A DNA stretch of 61,342 bases, taken from assembly GCA_038521625.1 (NCBI GenBank), contig JBCBKP010000021.1, forward strand, positions 1 to 61,342, given 5' to 3'. Origin of the DNA: JBCBKP01 sp038521625 (lineage in GTDB: Bacteria; Planctomycetota; Phycisphaerae; Phycisphaerales; UBA1924). Below are positions 1 through 7,444 of the stretch, piece after piece. Every line of letters begins with the position of its first letter. Position 1 is the first letter of the stretch. The notes under the pieces were generated by a model, which saw nothing but the letters and a program-made list of their open reading frames with translations, did not search any database and was not told the origin of the DNA. The translations under genes and the position numbers were made by a program.

Positions 1-133
1 TGTGTCACGCCCGTCCGGGCGGTTCGTCTGTGTCACGCCCGTCCGGGCGGTTCGTCTGTGTCACGCCCGTCCGGGCGGTTCGTCTGTGTCACGCCCGTCC
101 GGGCGGTTCGTCTGTGTCACGCCCGTCCGGGCG
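1..133. repeat. 28-bp tandem repeat array, four full copies and one partial
   Basis: Four head-to-tail copies of a 28-bp unit (TGTGTCACGCCCGTCCGGGC followed by GGTTCGTC) occupy 1-112, and a 21-bp fifth copy runs to 133. The copies are identical by eye. Each contains the short palindrome CGCCC-GTCC-GGGCG. There are no unique spacers, so this is not a CRISPR array. The window opens on a repeat boundary, so the array may continue upstream. The same palindrome core recurs singly or doubly in later gaps. Confidence 0.9.
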
Positions 134-260
134 TGAGACGACGACCGCTCGCGGGTGGATCCCCCGCTTCGCGGTCGGCGAGTCGCTGCACGAGTTCGGG
201 CGCCCGCGAAGCCGGGCTTCATGCCGGCGAACGGCCCACGCTCTCACGCCCGAAGCAGCG
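134..260. repeat. Degenerate copy of the composite intergenic repeat
   Basis: This stretch directly follows the tandem array. It has recognisable but diverged pieces of the composite element described at 5869-6022: an ACCGCTCGCGGG-type segment, a CTTCATGCCGGCGAACGG segment resembling the CTTCATGTCGGCGAGCGG block, and a final CTCACGCCCG half-palindrome. No gene is evident. The assignment rests only on visual similarity. Confidence 0.35.
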
Positions 261-273
261 GCGACACGACGAA

Positions 274-346
274 AGCCACCTGCCGGGATCGAACCGGCGA
301 CCTGCGGTTTACAAAACCGCTGCTCTACCAGCTGAGCTAAGGTGGC
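274..346 (-). tRNA. tRNA-Thr (anticodon TGT)
   Basis: On the minus strand the sequence folds as a standard cloverleaf. The 7-bp acceptor stem is GCCACCT/AGGTGGC, the D-arm contains AGCTGGTAGAGC, the anticodon stem GCGGT/ACCGC encloses loop TTTGTAA, and the T-arm contains GGTTCGATCCC. The anticodon is TGT, which reads ACA threonine codons. The discriminator base is T and the CCA end is not encoded. It lies 126 bp upstream of a divergent secreted-protein gene. Confidence 0.95.
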
Positions 347-472
347 GTCGGGGCAAGTCTACGCGGGCCGCGGAGCGCCGATAACCCGCCCGGCTGGCGT
401 CGGCGCCGGGCCGCGGTAAGCTCCGTCGGGGGCCGCACGCGGGGCCGCACGCCGCAGAGGGAGATCCGCATC

Positions 473-1762
473 ATGCGTCTGTATTCGTTCGTCGCCGTTG
501 TCGCTGCGCTCACGTCGTCGCTGAGCGCCCAGGGTCTTGGGCAGCTCGACCCGCCGGCCGGGCCGGTCTCGGACACGGGCAAGAGCCTGGACAACCTGCC
601 GCCGAGCACGCCGATCTCGGCCGCGACCACGCCGGGCAATCCGGGATTCTCGCTGTTCACGATCACCGGGCCGGGCCGGTACCACCTGACCGGGGACATC
701 GTCACCGGCGGCGACTTTACCGCGATCAGCATCTCGCTCTCGGGCTCCGACGGCACGGTCGAGATCGACCTCGCCGGCTTCGAGATCGACGCCCGCCTGA
801 CGACCACCCGGGATGTGATCGTCGCCCAGGGCGCGAGCGCCTCGCGGCTGACCGTCCACAGCGGCACGATCCGCGGCGGTCGCGACGGGATCCGTCCGGC
901 CCGCGCGCTGCACGCGCGGGATCTGACCTTCATCGGGACCGGGGCCGGTGCGGCCATCCTGCTCGCCGACGGCAGCCTGATCGAGCGGTGCAGCTTCGAG
1001 GACCTGGCGGGCTCGGGGGTTCTCGTCAACGTGGTCATCGGCGACGAGGTCACCGTTCGCGACTGCACGTTCGAGAACGTGGCGGGCAACGGGGTCATCG
1101 TCGGCAGCAACTCGCGTGTCGAGCGTGTCACCATCAATCGATCCGACTCGACCACGGCGACCGGCGTGCTGGCCGGCAGACTGAGCGTGGTCCGCGACGT
1201 GACGGTCAGCAACGTGTTCGGCCGCGCCGTCGTCGTCGGGAGCAACTCGCTCGTCTCGGGTCTTCTGGTCGATGGCGTCGCCGCCGGCATCGCCGAGTAC
1301 GGCGTGGAGCTCGGCACGAACTCGCGGCTGACCGCTTCGGTGCTCAACAACTACAACGGGACGCTCGGCATGGTCCTCGCCGGCCGCAACGTCGCGATCG
1401 ACGGCGTCACGATCAACGATTCCGAGGGATTCGGCATCTTCGCGTCCGAGCCCAGCGTCACGCTGATGAACTCGTTCGTCGACGACACGCAGGGCGCCGC
1501 CGTCAGCCTCGCGACGTACAACACGGTCCGCAACAACAGCATCGAAGCCCGGAACAGCAACGCCCCGTCGCTCGTCGTGGGCAGCCACAGCGTCATTGAC
1601 TCCAACCGCTTCTTCGGGAACGTGACGATCACGGGGACCGAGAACCAGGTGACCCGGAACATCCTCGACTTCGGCGACATCATCGAGACGCCGAGCGCGA
1701 CGCTCAACGACATCGGCCCGATCAACGACCTGAGCAGCCCCTGGACCAACTTCGACCGCTAG
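473..1762 (+). CDS. Secreted parallel beta-helix protein (paralogue 1)
   Basis: 429 residues. The first ~20 residues (MRLYSFVAVVAALTSSLSAQ) form a signal peptide, so the protein is exported. Next comes the family N-terminal signature (LDPPAGPVSDTGK, then ISAATTPGNPGFS and GPGRYHLTGDI). The body is a long run of right-handed beta-helix turns with repeated GVLV/GVIVGSNS-like and DGVTIND-like strands, ending in SSPWTNFDR. The ATG is preceded by GAGGGAGA at good spacing. No catalytic residues can be assigned; beta-helix folds occur in polysaccharide-active enzymes and in purely structural surface proteins. Six paralogues lie within the next 10 kb. Function is unknown. Confidence 0.85.
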   Translation: MRLYSFVAVVAALTSSLSAQGLGQLDPPAGPVSDTGKSLDNLPPSTPISAATTPGNPGFSLFTITGPGRYHLTGDIVTGGDFTAISISLSGSDGTVEIDLAGFEIDARLTTTRDVIVAQGASASRLTVHSGTIRGGRDGIRPARALHARDLTFIGTGAGAAILLADGSLIERCSFEDLAGSGVLVNVVIGDEVTVRDCTFENVAGNGVIVGSNSRVERVTINRSDSTTATGVLAGRLSVVRDVTVSNVFGRAVVVGSNSLVSGLLVDGVAAGIAEYGVELGTNSRLTASVLNNYNGTLGMVLAGRNVAIDGVTINDSEGFGIFASEPSVTLMNSFVDDTQGAAVSLATYNTVRNNSIEARNSNAPSLVVGSHSVIDSNRFFGNVTITGTENQVTRNILDFGDIIETPSATLNDIGPINDLSSPWTNFDR

Positions 1763-1901
1763 GGCTCCCGGCTTTCGTCATCGCCCTTCGGGAGAGAGCC
1801 GGGGTAAGGGGCGTGCGCGGACGGCGCGCGAGACTCGGAGGAGAAGAAGGGGGAGGAGCCCTCACCCTTCCCTCTCCCAGGGGGAGCGGGTGCGGAACGG
1901 G

Positions 1902-1966
1902 TCGAGGCCGCGATGCCGACCTTCATGTCGGCGAGCGGGCCGGCCTCACCACCGGAGGTCGTGACG
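1902..1966 (-). repeat. Half-copy of the composite repeat, reversed
   Basis: Read on the minus strand, this matches the left half of the element at 5869-6022: a diverged CACGACCTCCGG arm, then the block around CGCTCGCCGACATGAAG, then GGCATCGCGGCC. The 422-bp gap 1763-2184 contains no gene. Besides this copy it holds a CCTCTCCCAGGGGGAGCGGG hairpin near 1870-1890 and the hairpin at 2004-2046. Confidence 0.6.
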
Positions 1967-2003
1967 GAGTCGAACCTCACGCGCGGATGGGCTTGACAGG
2001 AAC

Positions 2004-2046
2004 GAGGAGAGGACCGAGCCCGGTGTGGGGCTTGGTCCCCTCCTCC
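2004..2046. repeat. GGACC-AAG / CTT-GGTCC long hairpin (copy 1)
   Basis: The left arm GAGGAGAGGACCGAGCCC pairs with the right arm GGGGCTTGGTCCCCTCCTC, a stem of about 17 bp. Near-identical hairpins recur at 5819, 9158, 10689 and 13482, always between genes. This copy is 139 bp upstream of GAPDH and about 240 bp downstream of the beta-helix gene, so it is not clearly a terminator for either. Confidence 0.65.
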
Positions 2047-2184
2047 CGTGCCTCCGTGCCTCGGTGCCCCCGTCCCTCCCTCTCCCTATGATCGCGCGAG
2101 TCGGGCCCGGGAGGCCCTTGGAGTGACGTGGGTTGGCACAGGGCCGCGGCGAGAACCGGGCCCGATCCGTGGAAGGGGCAGAGC

Positions 2185-3219
2185 ATGGCCATCAAGATCG
2201 GCATCAACGGCTTCGGACGCATCGGGCGCCTCGTGTACCGGGCCGCGGCGCAGGCCGGCGACATCGAGGTCGTCGCCGTCAACGACCTCGTGCCCGCCGA
2301 CAACCTCGCGTACCTGCTCAAGTACGACACCATGCACGGCCGCTTCCTGATCGACGGCAAGCAGGCCGACGTCAGGGCCACCGGCGAGGACGGCTTCACC
2401 GTCAACGGCAAGGCCACCAAGACCCTGGCCGTCAGGGACCCCGCCCAGCTCGGCTGGGGCGACCTCGGCGTCGACTACGTGCTCGAGTCGACCGGCCTGT
2501 TCACCAAGCGTGACGATGCGCTCAAGCACGTCGAGGCCGGCGCCAGACGCGTGGTGATCTCGGCGCCGACCAAGACGCCCGACACCGTCAAGACGCTGGC
2601 CTACAAGGTCAACCACGAGAACTACGACCCCGCGACCGACCAGGTCGTCTCCAACGCCAGCTGCACGACCAACTGCCTGGCCCCGGTCGCCAAGGTCATC
2701 GTCGACAGCTTCGGCCTCGAGGAGGGCCTGATGACGACGATCCACGCCGCGACGGCCACGCAGCCGACGCAGGACGGCCCGTCGAAGAAGGACCTCCGCG
2801 GCGGTCGCAACGCCTACCAGAACATCATCCCGGCGAGCACCGGCGCCGCCAAGGCCGTCGGGCTGTGCATCCCGCAGGTCAAGGGCAAGCTCACCGGCAT
2901 GGCCTTCCGCGTGCCGACCGCCGACGTCAGCTGCGTCGACCTGACCTTCCGCACCGAGCAGCCGACCAGCCTCGAGGCGATCAACGCGGCGATGAAGGCC
3001 GCGGCCGAGGGCCCGATGGCCGGCGCGCTGGCGTACACCGAGGAGCCGGTGGTCTCGAGCGATTTCATCGGCGACCCGGCGAGCTCGATCTACGACGCGA
3101 CCGCGGGCATCGAGCTGAACGACAGGTTCTTCAAGGTGGTCAGCTGGTACGACAACGAGGCGGGCTACGCGCACCGCTGCATCGACATGCTGCGGCTGAT
3201 GGCCCAGAAGGACAACTGA
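2185..3219 (+). CDS. gap: Glyceraldehyde-3-phosphate dehydrogenase, type I
   Basis: 344 residues, the usual length. It oxidatively phosphorylates glyceraldehyde 3-phosphate with NAD(P)+ in cytosolic glycolysis/gluconeogenesis. The N-terminal Rossmann motif is GINGFGRIGR. The catalytic motif ASCTTN places the nucleophilic cysteine near residue 160. Also present are HAATATQPTQDGPSKKDLRG, the PASTGAAKAV segment and the C-terminal SWYDNEAGYA. The ATG at 2185 is chosen over an upstream in-frame start because it is preceded by GGAAGGGG and begins exactly at the conserved MAIKIGINGFGRIG. It stands alone among secreted-protein genes and is followed by palindromes and a strong terminator. Confidence 0.97.
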   Translation: MAIKIGINGFGRIGRLVYRAAAQAGDIEVVAVNDLVPADNLAYLLKYDTMHGRFLIDGKQADVRATGEDGFTVNGKATKTLAVRDPAQLGWGDLGVDYVLESTGLFTKRDDALKHVEAGARRVVISAPTKTPDTVKTLAYKVNHENYDPATDQVVSNASCTTNCLAPVAKVIVDSFGLEEGLMTTIHAATATQPTQDGPSKKDLRGGRNAYQNIIPASTGAAKAVGLCIPQVKGKLTGMAFRVPTADVSCVDLTFRTEQPTSLEAINAAMKAAAEGPMAGALAYTEEPVVSSDFIGDPASSIYDATAGIELNDRFFKVVSWYDNEAGYAHRCIDMLRLMAQKDN

Positions 3220-3220
3220 T

Positions 3221-3278
3221 CCCTGTCACGCCCCTCCGGGCGTGAGGATGGTCCCTGTCACGCCCCTCCGGGCGTGAG
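3221..3278. repeat. Two tandem TCACGCCC...GGGCGTGA palindromes
   Basis: Two identical 26-bp copies of CCCTGTCACGCCCCTCCGGG plus CGTGAG lie at 3221-3246 and 3253-3278, separated by 6 bp, immediately after the gap stop codon. Each contains the palindrome CACGCCC-CTCC-GGGCGTG, the same family as the array at 1-133 and the arms of the composite element. Confidence 0.8.
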
Positions 3279-3310
3279 AGGCGACAGCTCGCCATCCAAG
3301 CGAACAGCAC

Positions 3311-3348
3311 GAAGGCCGCCCCGTCTCGCGATGGGGCGGCCTTTCTTA
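3311..3348 (+). terminator. Rho-independent terminator after gap
   Basis: A perfect 11-bp stem, AAGGCCGCCCC / GGGGCGGCCTT, encloses a 10-nt loop and is followed by TCTTAT. It lies about 92 bp downstream of the GAPDH stop, beyond the two REP-like palindromes. Confidence 0.8.
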
Positions 3349-3382
3349 TGCGCGCTCGTATGCGGACACGGACGGTTCTCCT

Positions 3383-3403
3383 CCCTCTCCCAGAGGGAGA
3401 GGG
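3383..3403. repeat. CCCTCTCCC-AGA-GGGAGAGGG hairpin
   Basis: A perfect 9-bp stem with a 3-nt loop. A related hairpin occurs near 1870-1890. It sits 45 bp beyond the 3' end of the minus-strand beta-helix gene that ends at 3448, so it could stop transcription of that gene, although no clear T-run follows. Confidence 0.5.
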
Positions 3404-3447
3404 TTCAGAAACGCACAGCGTCGTACGGCCCGAGCGGCCGGCCGAAC

Positions 3448-4482
3448 TCAGTACACGATGTTCGCCCAGGCGCTCGCCGAACTCAGCCCGCTCGTGGTCG
3501 TGACAGAGGGCCCCACGATGTCGGCCCCCGTGGCGACGATCGGGCTGTCCACGGAGTTCTTCACGATCAGGTTGTCCGAGCCCACGCTCTCGATGCGACC
3601 GCCGGCGATGTTGTTGCCCTCGATGCGGCTCTCCGAGCCGGTGACGTAGATGCCGTTGGTGCTCGTGTCGCGGCGCAACCCGGTGTCGATGATGTTGCCG
3701 CGGACGATCGATCGGCTGCCGACGATGATCGCGCCCGACCCCGCCGGCGGCGCTACGGACTGGAACTCGAGCGTGTTGTTCGAGATCAGTGATTCTGTCT
3801 CGGCCTGGATCGCGGGCCCACTCAGGTTGTTGAACCCGCAGTCACGGACGTTCACGTTCTGGAAGCCGCGGATCGCCGGCCCGACGACTCCGTTCCCGCC
3901 CTGAAAGCGGCATTCGTACACCTGGACGCAGCAGTTGACCGAGATGGCCGAGGACGAAGCACCGCCCGCGTTCTTGAAGAAGCACCGGCGCACAATGCCG
4001 GCGAACGAGGCGGAGACGCCGTGGCCGTCGATTTCGTCGAACCACACGTCCTCGACGACCCACTCGCGGTTGAGATCGACGCCGCTGTCCTCCATATCAA
4101 CGATATTGCCGTTGGCGACGCGGGTTTCCTCAGAGCTAAACGAATTGATCCCGCCGAGGTTGCCGGCCTGCCCGCGGAGCGTGTACCCGTTCAGATCGAC
4201 GCTCACCTCGTCGGCCGCGATCTCGATCCCGCGGCGTCCGCTCGGCACGGTCACGTCGCCGGTCAGGTAGTACGAGCCGGGCCGGATGATCCGGAAGACG
4301 CTGTCGGCGTCGCCCGGCGTGTTCTCGGCGCTCAGCGGCGTGCGCCCGTCGATCTGACTCAGGTCGGGCCCGGTGTTCGTGATCGGACCTGCCGGGGGAT
4401 TGACCGGCCCGAGCTGGGCGCTGGCGATCGAGGCGATCGAGAGGGCGAGCGATGCGATGACGGCGTGTCCGGTGCGGGGCAT
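3448..4482 (-). CDS. Secreted parallel beta-helix protein (paralogue 2)
   Basis: 344 residues. Signal peptide MPRTGHAVIASLALS followed by a small-residue site before AQLG. It carries the family signature QLGPVNPPAGPITNTGPDL, then SQIDGRTPLSAENTPGD and RPGSYYLTGDVTVPSGRRG. Beta-helix turns follow, with several cysteines (FDEIDGHG, NCCVQVYECRF). It ends SSASAWANIVY. The start at 4482 is chosen because AAGGAGAG lies just upstream and the signal peptide begins there. It is the closest relative of the next gene (4675-5706), including about 110 bp of upstream DNA, so the pair is a tandem duplication. No enzymatic motif is visible. Confidence 0.85.
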   Translation of the reverse strand: MPRTGHAVIASLALSIASIASAQLGPVNPPAGPITNTGPDLSQIDGRTPLSAENTPGDADSVFRIIRPGSYYLTGDVTVPSGRRGIEIAADEVSVDLNGYTLRGQAGNLGGINSFSSEETRVANGNIVDMEDSGVDLNREWVVEDVWFDEIDGHGVSASFAGIVRRCFFKNAGGASSSAISVNCCVQVYECRFQGGNGVVGPAIRGFQNVNVRDCGFNNLSGPAIQAETESLISNNTLEFQSVAPPAGSGAIIVGSRSIVRGNIIDTGLRRDTSTNGIYVTGSESRIEGNNIAGGRIESVGSDNLIVKNSVDSPIVATGADIVGPSVTTTSGLSSASAWANIVY

Positions 4483-4606
4483 GATCTCTCCTTGGTTCGT
4501 GATGGGCTTGATGATGGACCGACGCCCCGATTGTGCAGATCGGCGCGCACCGGTGGGCACGCATCCCGCCGATCGCCAATAAACCAGTGGGAATCCCGAG
4601 GGCACG
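4483..4606 (-). repeat. Duplicated upstream region, copy A
   Basis: The ~110 bp upstream of the gene at 3448-4482 nearly match 5707-5818 upstream of its neighbour. Shared blocks include GATTGTGCAGATCGGCG, GGTGGGCACGCATCCCGCCG and AATCCCGAGGGC (plus-strand reading). The conserved stretch reaches the AAGGAGAGATC ribosome-binding site, so the promoter probably duplicated with the gene. No confident -35/-10 pair was picked. Confidence 0.75.
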
Positions 4607-4610
4607 ACGC

Positions 4611-4650
4611 CAAGAGGCTCAGGCCCCGTGGGTTGGTCTGAGCCTCTTGA
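4611..4650 (-). terminator. Hairpin terminator after the 4675-5706 gene
   Basis: A stem of about 15 bp (CAAGAGGCTCAGGCC / GGTCTGAGCCTCTTG) lies 24 bp beyond the stop of the minus-strand gene at 4675. It has no strong T-run, so it may be a bare-hairpin terminator. It separates the two tandemly duplicated genes. Confidence 0.55.
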
Positions 4651-4674
4651 TCGATCCTGTTGGTCGATTCCGGG

Positions 4675-5706
4675 TCAGAAGATGATGTTCGCGAACCGCG
4701 ACGCCGTGGTCATCTGGGCCGGGCTGGTGATCGACGGGCCGACAAAGTCGCTCGCGGTCGCCGAGATCGCGGTGTCCATGGTGTTGCCGATGATCACATT
4801 GTCCGAGCCGGTGCTCTGGATTCGGCCGCCGGTGATGTGGTTGTCCTCGATCCGGTTCTGCGTGCCCGTCGCGAGGATCCCGTTGACGGACGTGTTCGTG
4901 TTCGAGTTCGCCTCGATGCTGTTGCCGCGGACCATCGCGCGGTTGGCGACGATGACGACCGCGGAGCTCGCGGGCAGCGAGAACGACGTGAACTCGACCG
5001 AGTTGCCGGCGACGATGCACTCATTGCTCACCTGAATCGCGGGGCCGCGGAGGTTGTTGAACCAGCAGCCCTGCACGTTGACATTCTGGGTCCCCTCGAT
5101 CATCGCGGCGGTCGTCGTGCTCGAGGCGAAGCGGCAGCCGACGACCTCGGCGCAGCAGTTCACGCTGACGCCGTGCGCATCCGCCCCATCGATGTCATCG
5201 AAGCGGCAGCTGCGCACGATGCCGAGGAACGTGCCTCTGACGCCGTCGCCCTGCATGGCCTCGATGATCATGTCCTCGACGACGAAGTCGCTCCTCAGGA
5301 ACATCCCGCCCGCGGTGCCGCGGACAGTGCCCCCCGAGACCCGGACCCGATCGCCGGACCCGACGACCCCGATCGCTTCCAGGCTCCCGTTCAGGCCGCG
5401 GATGGTGTAGCCATTCAGGTCGATGCTGACCTCGCTGATAGCGATCTCGATCCCGCGGTCGCCCGCCGGCACGGTCAGATCGGCAGTGAGGTAGTACGAG
5501 CCCGGGCGCGAGATCCGGAAGACGCTGTCGAAGTCGCCCGGCGTGTTCTGCGCGCTCAGGGGGGTCCGGCCGTCGATCTGGCTGAGGTCGGGGCCGGTGT
5601 CGCCCACGACGCCGGCGGGCGGGTTGATCGGCCCGAGCTGGGCGCTGGCGGCCGAGGCGATCGAGAGGGCGAGCGATGCGAGGATGGCGTGTCCGGTGCG
5701 GGGCAT
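4675..5706 (-). CDS. Secreted parallel beta-helix protein (paralogue 3)
   Basis: 343 residues. Signal peptide MPRTGHAILASLALSIASAA, then QLGPINPPAGVVGDTGPDL and SQIDGRTPLSAQNTPGD, RPGSYYLTADLTVPAG, and IEIAISEVSIDLNGYTIRG opening the beta-helix. Cysteine-rich turns (VNCCAEVVGCRF) mirror paralogue 2. The end is TTASRFANIIF. The start at 5706 is supported by AAGGAGAG. It duplicates the neighbouring gene 3448-4482. A surface or exopolymer role is possible, but nothing in the sequence identifies a substrate. Confidence 0.85.
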   Translation of the reverse strand: MPRTGHAILASLALSIASAASAQLGPINPPAGVVGDTGPDLSQIDGRTPLSAQNTPGDFDSVFRISRPGSYYLTADLTVPAGDRGIEIAISEVSIDLNGYTIRGLNGSLEAIGVVGSGDRVRVSGGTVRGTAGGMFLRSDFVVEDMIIEAMQGDGVRGTFLGIVRSCRFDDIDGADAHGVSVNCCAEVVGCRFASSTTTAAMIEGTQNVNVQGCWFNNLRGPAIQVSNECIVAGNSVEFTSFSLPASSAVVIVANRAMVRGNSIEANSNTNTSVNGILATGTQNRIEDNHITGGRIQSTGSDNVIIGNTMDTAISATASDFVGPSITSPAQMTTASRFANIIF

Positions 5707-5818
5707 GATCTCTCCTTGATGTGAGATGGACCGACCCCCCGATTGTGCAGATCGGCGAGTACCGGTGGGCACGCATCCCGCCGATCGCCAAGAAACCGGT
5801 GTGAATCCCGAGGGCGTG
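5707..5818 (-). repeat. Duplicated upstream region, copy B
   Basis: Partner of 4483-4606. The blocks GATTGTGCAGATCGGCG, GGTGGGCACGCATCCCGCCG and AATCCCGAGGGC occur in the same order and spacing upstream of the beta-helix gene at 4675-5706. Confidence 0.75.
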
Positions 5819-5865
5819 AGAGGAGGGAGGGGACCAAGGCCGGCCTGAGACTTGGCCTCTCCCGT
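5819..5865. repeat. GGACC-AAG / CTT-GG long hairpin (copy 2)
   Basis: GAGGAGGGAGGGGACCAAGG...ACTTGGCCTCTCCCGTC forms an imperfect long stem of the same family as 10689-10738. It directly adjoins the composite element at 5869. Confidence 0.55.
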
Positions 5866-5868
5866 CAT

Positions 5869-6022
5869 TGTCACGACCTCCGGTCGTGAGGACGGGCCGC
5901 TCGCCGACATGAAGATCGGCATCGCGGCCTTCCGCGTGCGTGCGACAACCCGACAACCCGACGACCGCGAAGCGGAGCGCCCCGTCCGCGAGCGGGCGCC
6001 CCCTCACGCCCGGAGGGCGTGA
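5869..6022 (+). repeat. Full composite intergenic repeat with terminal palindromes
   Basis: The left boundary is the 19-bp palindrome TCACGACCTCCGGTCGTGA (5871-5889). The middle has GCTCGCCGACATGAAGATCG (5899-5918), GGCATCGCGGCC and GCGGAGCGCCCCGTCCGCGA. The right boundary is the 19-bp palindrome TCACGCCCGGAGGGCGTGA (6004-6022). The same order appears at 11787-11958, and halves appear at 1902, 7348 and 13382. It lies just 3' of the minus-strand gene at 6029-7234. Two related palindromes bracketing a ~110-bp core resemble REPIN or MITE organisation. Confidence 0.75.
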
Positions 6023-6028
6023 CAGGAT

Positions 6029-7234
6029 CTAGAACGCCAGGTTCGCCCGCGGGTCGCCCCCGCCCTGCGGCGCCCCGCCCGACGTGCCGTTGATCGGGCC
6101 GAAGTTGATCCCGCCGAACGAGACCGGCCCGACCACGTTGCTCGCGGCGATGTTGTACGCCGTCAGCGCACCCGAGCTGATGTTTCCGAAGATCGCGCTG
6201 CGCGCCACGTCGACCCGCAGCCCCGTCGTGAAGCCGCCGATGTGGTTGTTCTCGATGAAGTTGCCCCCGCCCGTCGCCCGGATCCCGTTCGCGGGGCGTG
6301 CGCCGCTGTCGGCCGCCTGGATCGTGTTGCCGCGGATCCTGCACTCGGAGATGCAGCGGATGCCATCGACGACCGGGACCGTGACCAGGTTGTTCTCGAC
6401 CAGGGCGTCGTTCTCGACATTGATCCCGTGCCGGCGGGCCAGGTCGACGTTGCAGTTCCGGACGACCCCGCCGTCGGCGGTGATGCCGACGCCGTCGTCG
6501 AACTTGAGGGCGATGCCGTCGCGGTCGACGTTGCCGACGTCGCAGCTGTCGACGGTCCCGGAGATCACGCGGATGCCGTCCTCGTCGCAGAACGAGACCT
6601 TGCAGTCCTTGACGAGCATGCCGTTGGAGCCGCTGATGCCGGTCTCGCACTGTTGGATGACGCACCGCAGGATCGCGCTGCTGTCGTTGCTCGAGATGCC
6701 GTCGCCGGCGCAGTTGTTGACCGTGCACGACTCGGCCAGCGAGCGCAGGCCCAGGCCGATGCCGTCTCTGCCGCCGTCCGAGACCGTGAGGTCGCGGACG
6801 ATGACCCCGGTGCCGTTGAAGGTCGAGACGCTCGTCTGGCCCCAGCCGCGGACGCCGCCGTTGAAGATCCGCACGTTGTCGATGCCGAAGCCGGAGATGA
6901 CGATGCCGCTGCCCGAGCCGCTGACCCCGCGGACCTCGAAGCCGTTGAGGTCGAGCGAGACCCCGCTGCTCTCGATGAAGATGCCGCTGCGCCCGGAGAC
7001 CCCGACGAGGTCGCCGGTCAGGTAGTACGAGCCGGGCTGGCTGATGGTGAACTGCGAGAACGAACCCCCGGGCGTGGTGCCCGGCCCGACCGGGATCCGC
7101 GGCTCGACCTGGCCGAGGTCGGGCCCGGTGTTCTGGATCGGGCCCGCCGGGGGGTTGAGCCCGCCGAGTTGGGCGGCGGCGTGCGAGGCGGACGCGACGA
7201 TCGCGCAGGCGATCCCGATCAGGCGTGCGTTCAT
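6029..7234 (-). CDS. Secreted parallel beta-helix protein (paralogue 4)
   Basis: 401 residues. Signal peptide MNARLIGIACAIVASASHAA, then QLGGLNPPAGPIQNTGPDL, GQVEPRIPVGPGTTPGG, QPGSYYLTGDLVGVSGRSG and VSLDLNGFEVRG. The rest is a string of short beta-helix turns with GIRVISG, GIALKFDDG and HGINVENDAL-type strands and regularly spaced cysteines. The C-terminus is DPRANLAF. A GGGAGAAGAG ribosome-binding site precedes the ATG. Function is unknown; it is one of seven clustered paralogues. Confidence 0.85.
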   Translation of the reverse strand: MNARLIGIACAIVASASHAAAQLGGLNPPAGPIQNTGPDLGQVEPRIPVGPGTTPGGSFSQFTISQPGSYYLTGDLVGVSGRSGIFIESSGVSLDLNGFEVRGVSGSGSGIVISGFGIDNVRIFNGGVRGWGQTSVSTFNGTGVIVRDLTVSDGGRDGIGLGLRSLAESCTVNNCAGDGISSNDSSAILRCVIQQCETGISGSNGMLVKDCKVSFCDEDGIRVISGTVDSCDVGNVDRDGIALKFDDGVGITADGGVVRNCNVDLARRHGINVENDALVENNLVTVPVVDGIRCISECRIRGNTIQAADSGARPANGIRATGGGNFIENNHIGGFTTGLRVDVARSAIFGNISSGALTAYNIAASNVVGPVSFGGINFGPINGTSGGAPQGGGDPRANLAF

Positions 7235-7347
7235 GGCTCTTCTCCCTCTGGCCCCGTGGTCAGGATCGAGCCTACCGGCGAACCTGCGCCGCTCGAAGCG
7301 TGAACCGCGTCCATGGCCGGATGCCCGGGCTTTCCTCGGCGCCGGGC

Positions 7348-7411
7348 GACGACCGCGACGCGGAGCGCCCCGTCCGCGAGCGGTCGAACCCTCATGCCCG
7401 GACGGGCGTGA
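7348..7411 (+). repeat. Right half of the composite repeat
   Basis: GACCGCGACGCGGAGCGCCC and CGTCCGCGAGCGG are followed by the palindrome TCATGCCCGGACGGGCGTGA (7392-7411). This matches the right half of 5869-6022. It lies between the start of one beta-helix gene and the 3' end of the next; the rest of the gap 7235-7444 shows nothing recognisable. Confidence 0.65.
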
Positions 7412-7444
7412 CTCAGCCGAACCGACCGGAAGGCGGCGGCACAG

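Noticed and set aside
1..133. CRISPR array
   Set aside because: The 28-bp units are directly contiguous with no spacers, and no cas genes are in the window.
5195..6007. Minus-strand frames through the composite repeats (recurring RDADL-like peptides)
   Set aside because: The recurring peptides reflect the repeated DNA blocks read in different frames; they lack starts and conserved length.
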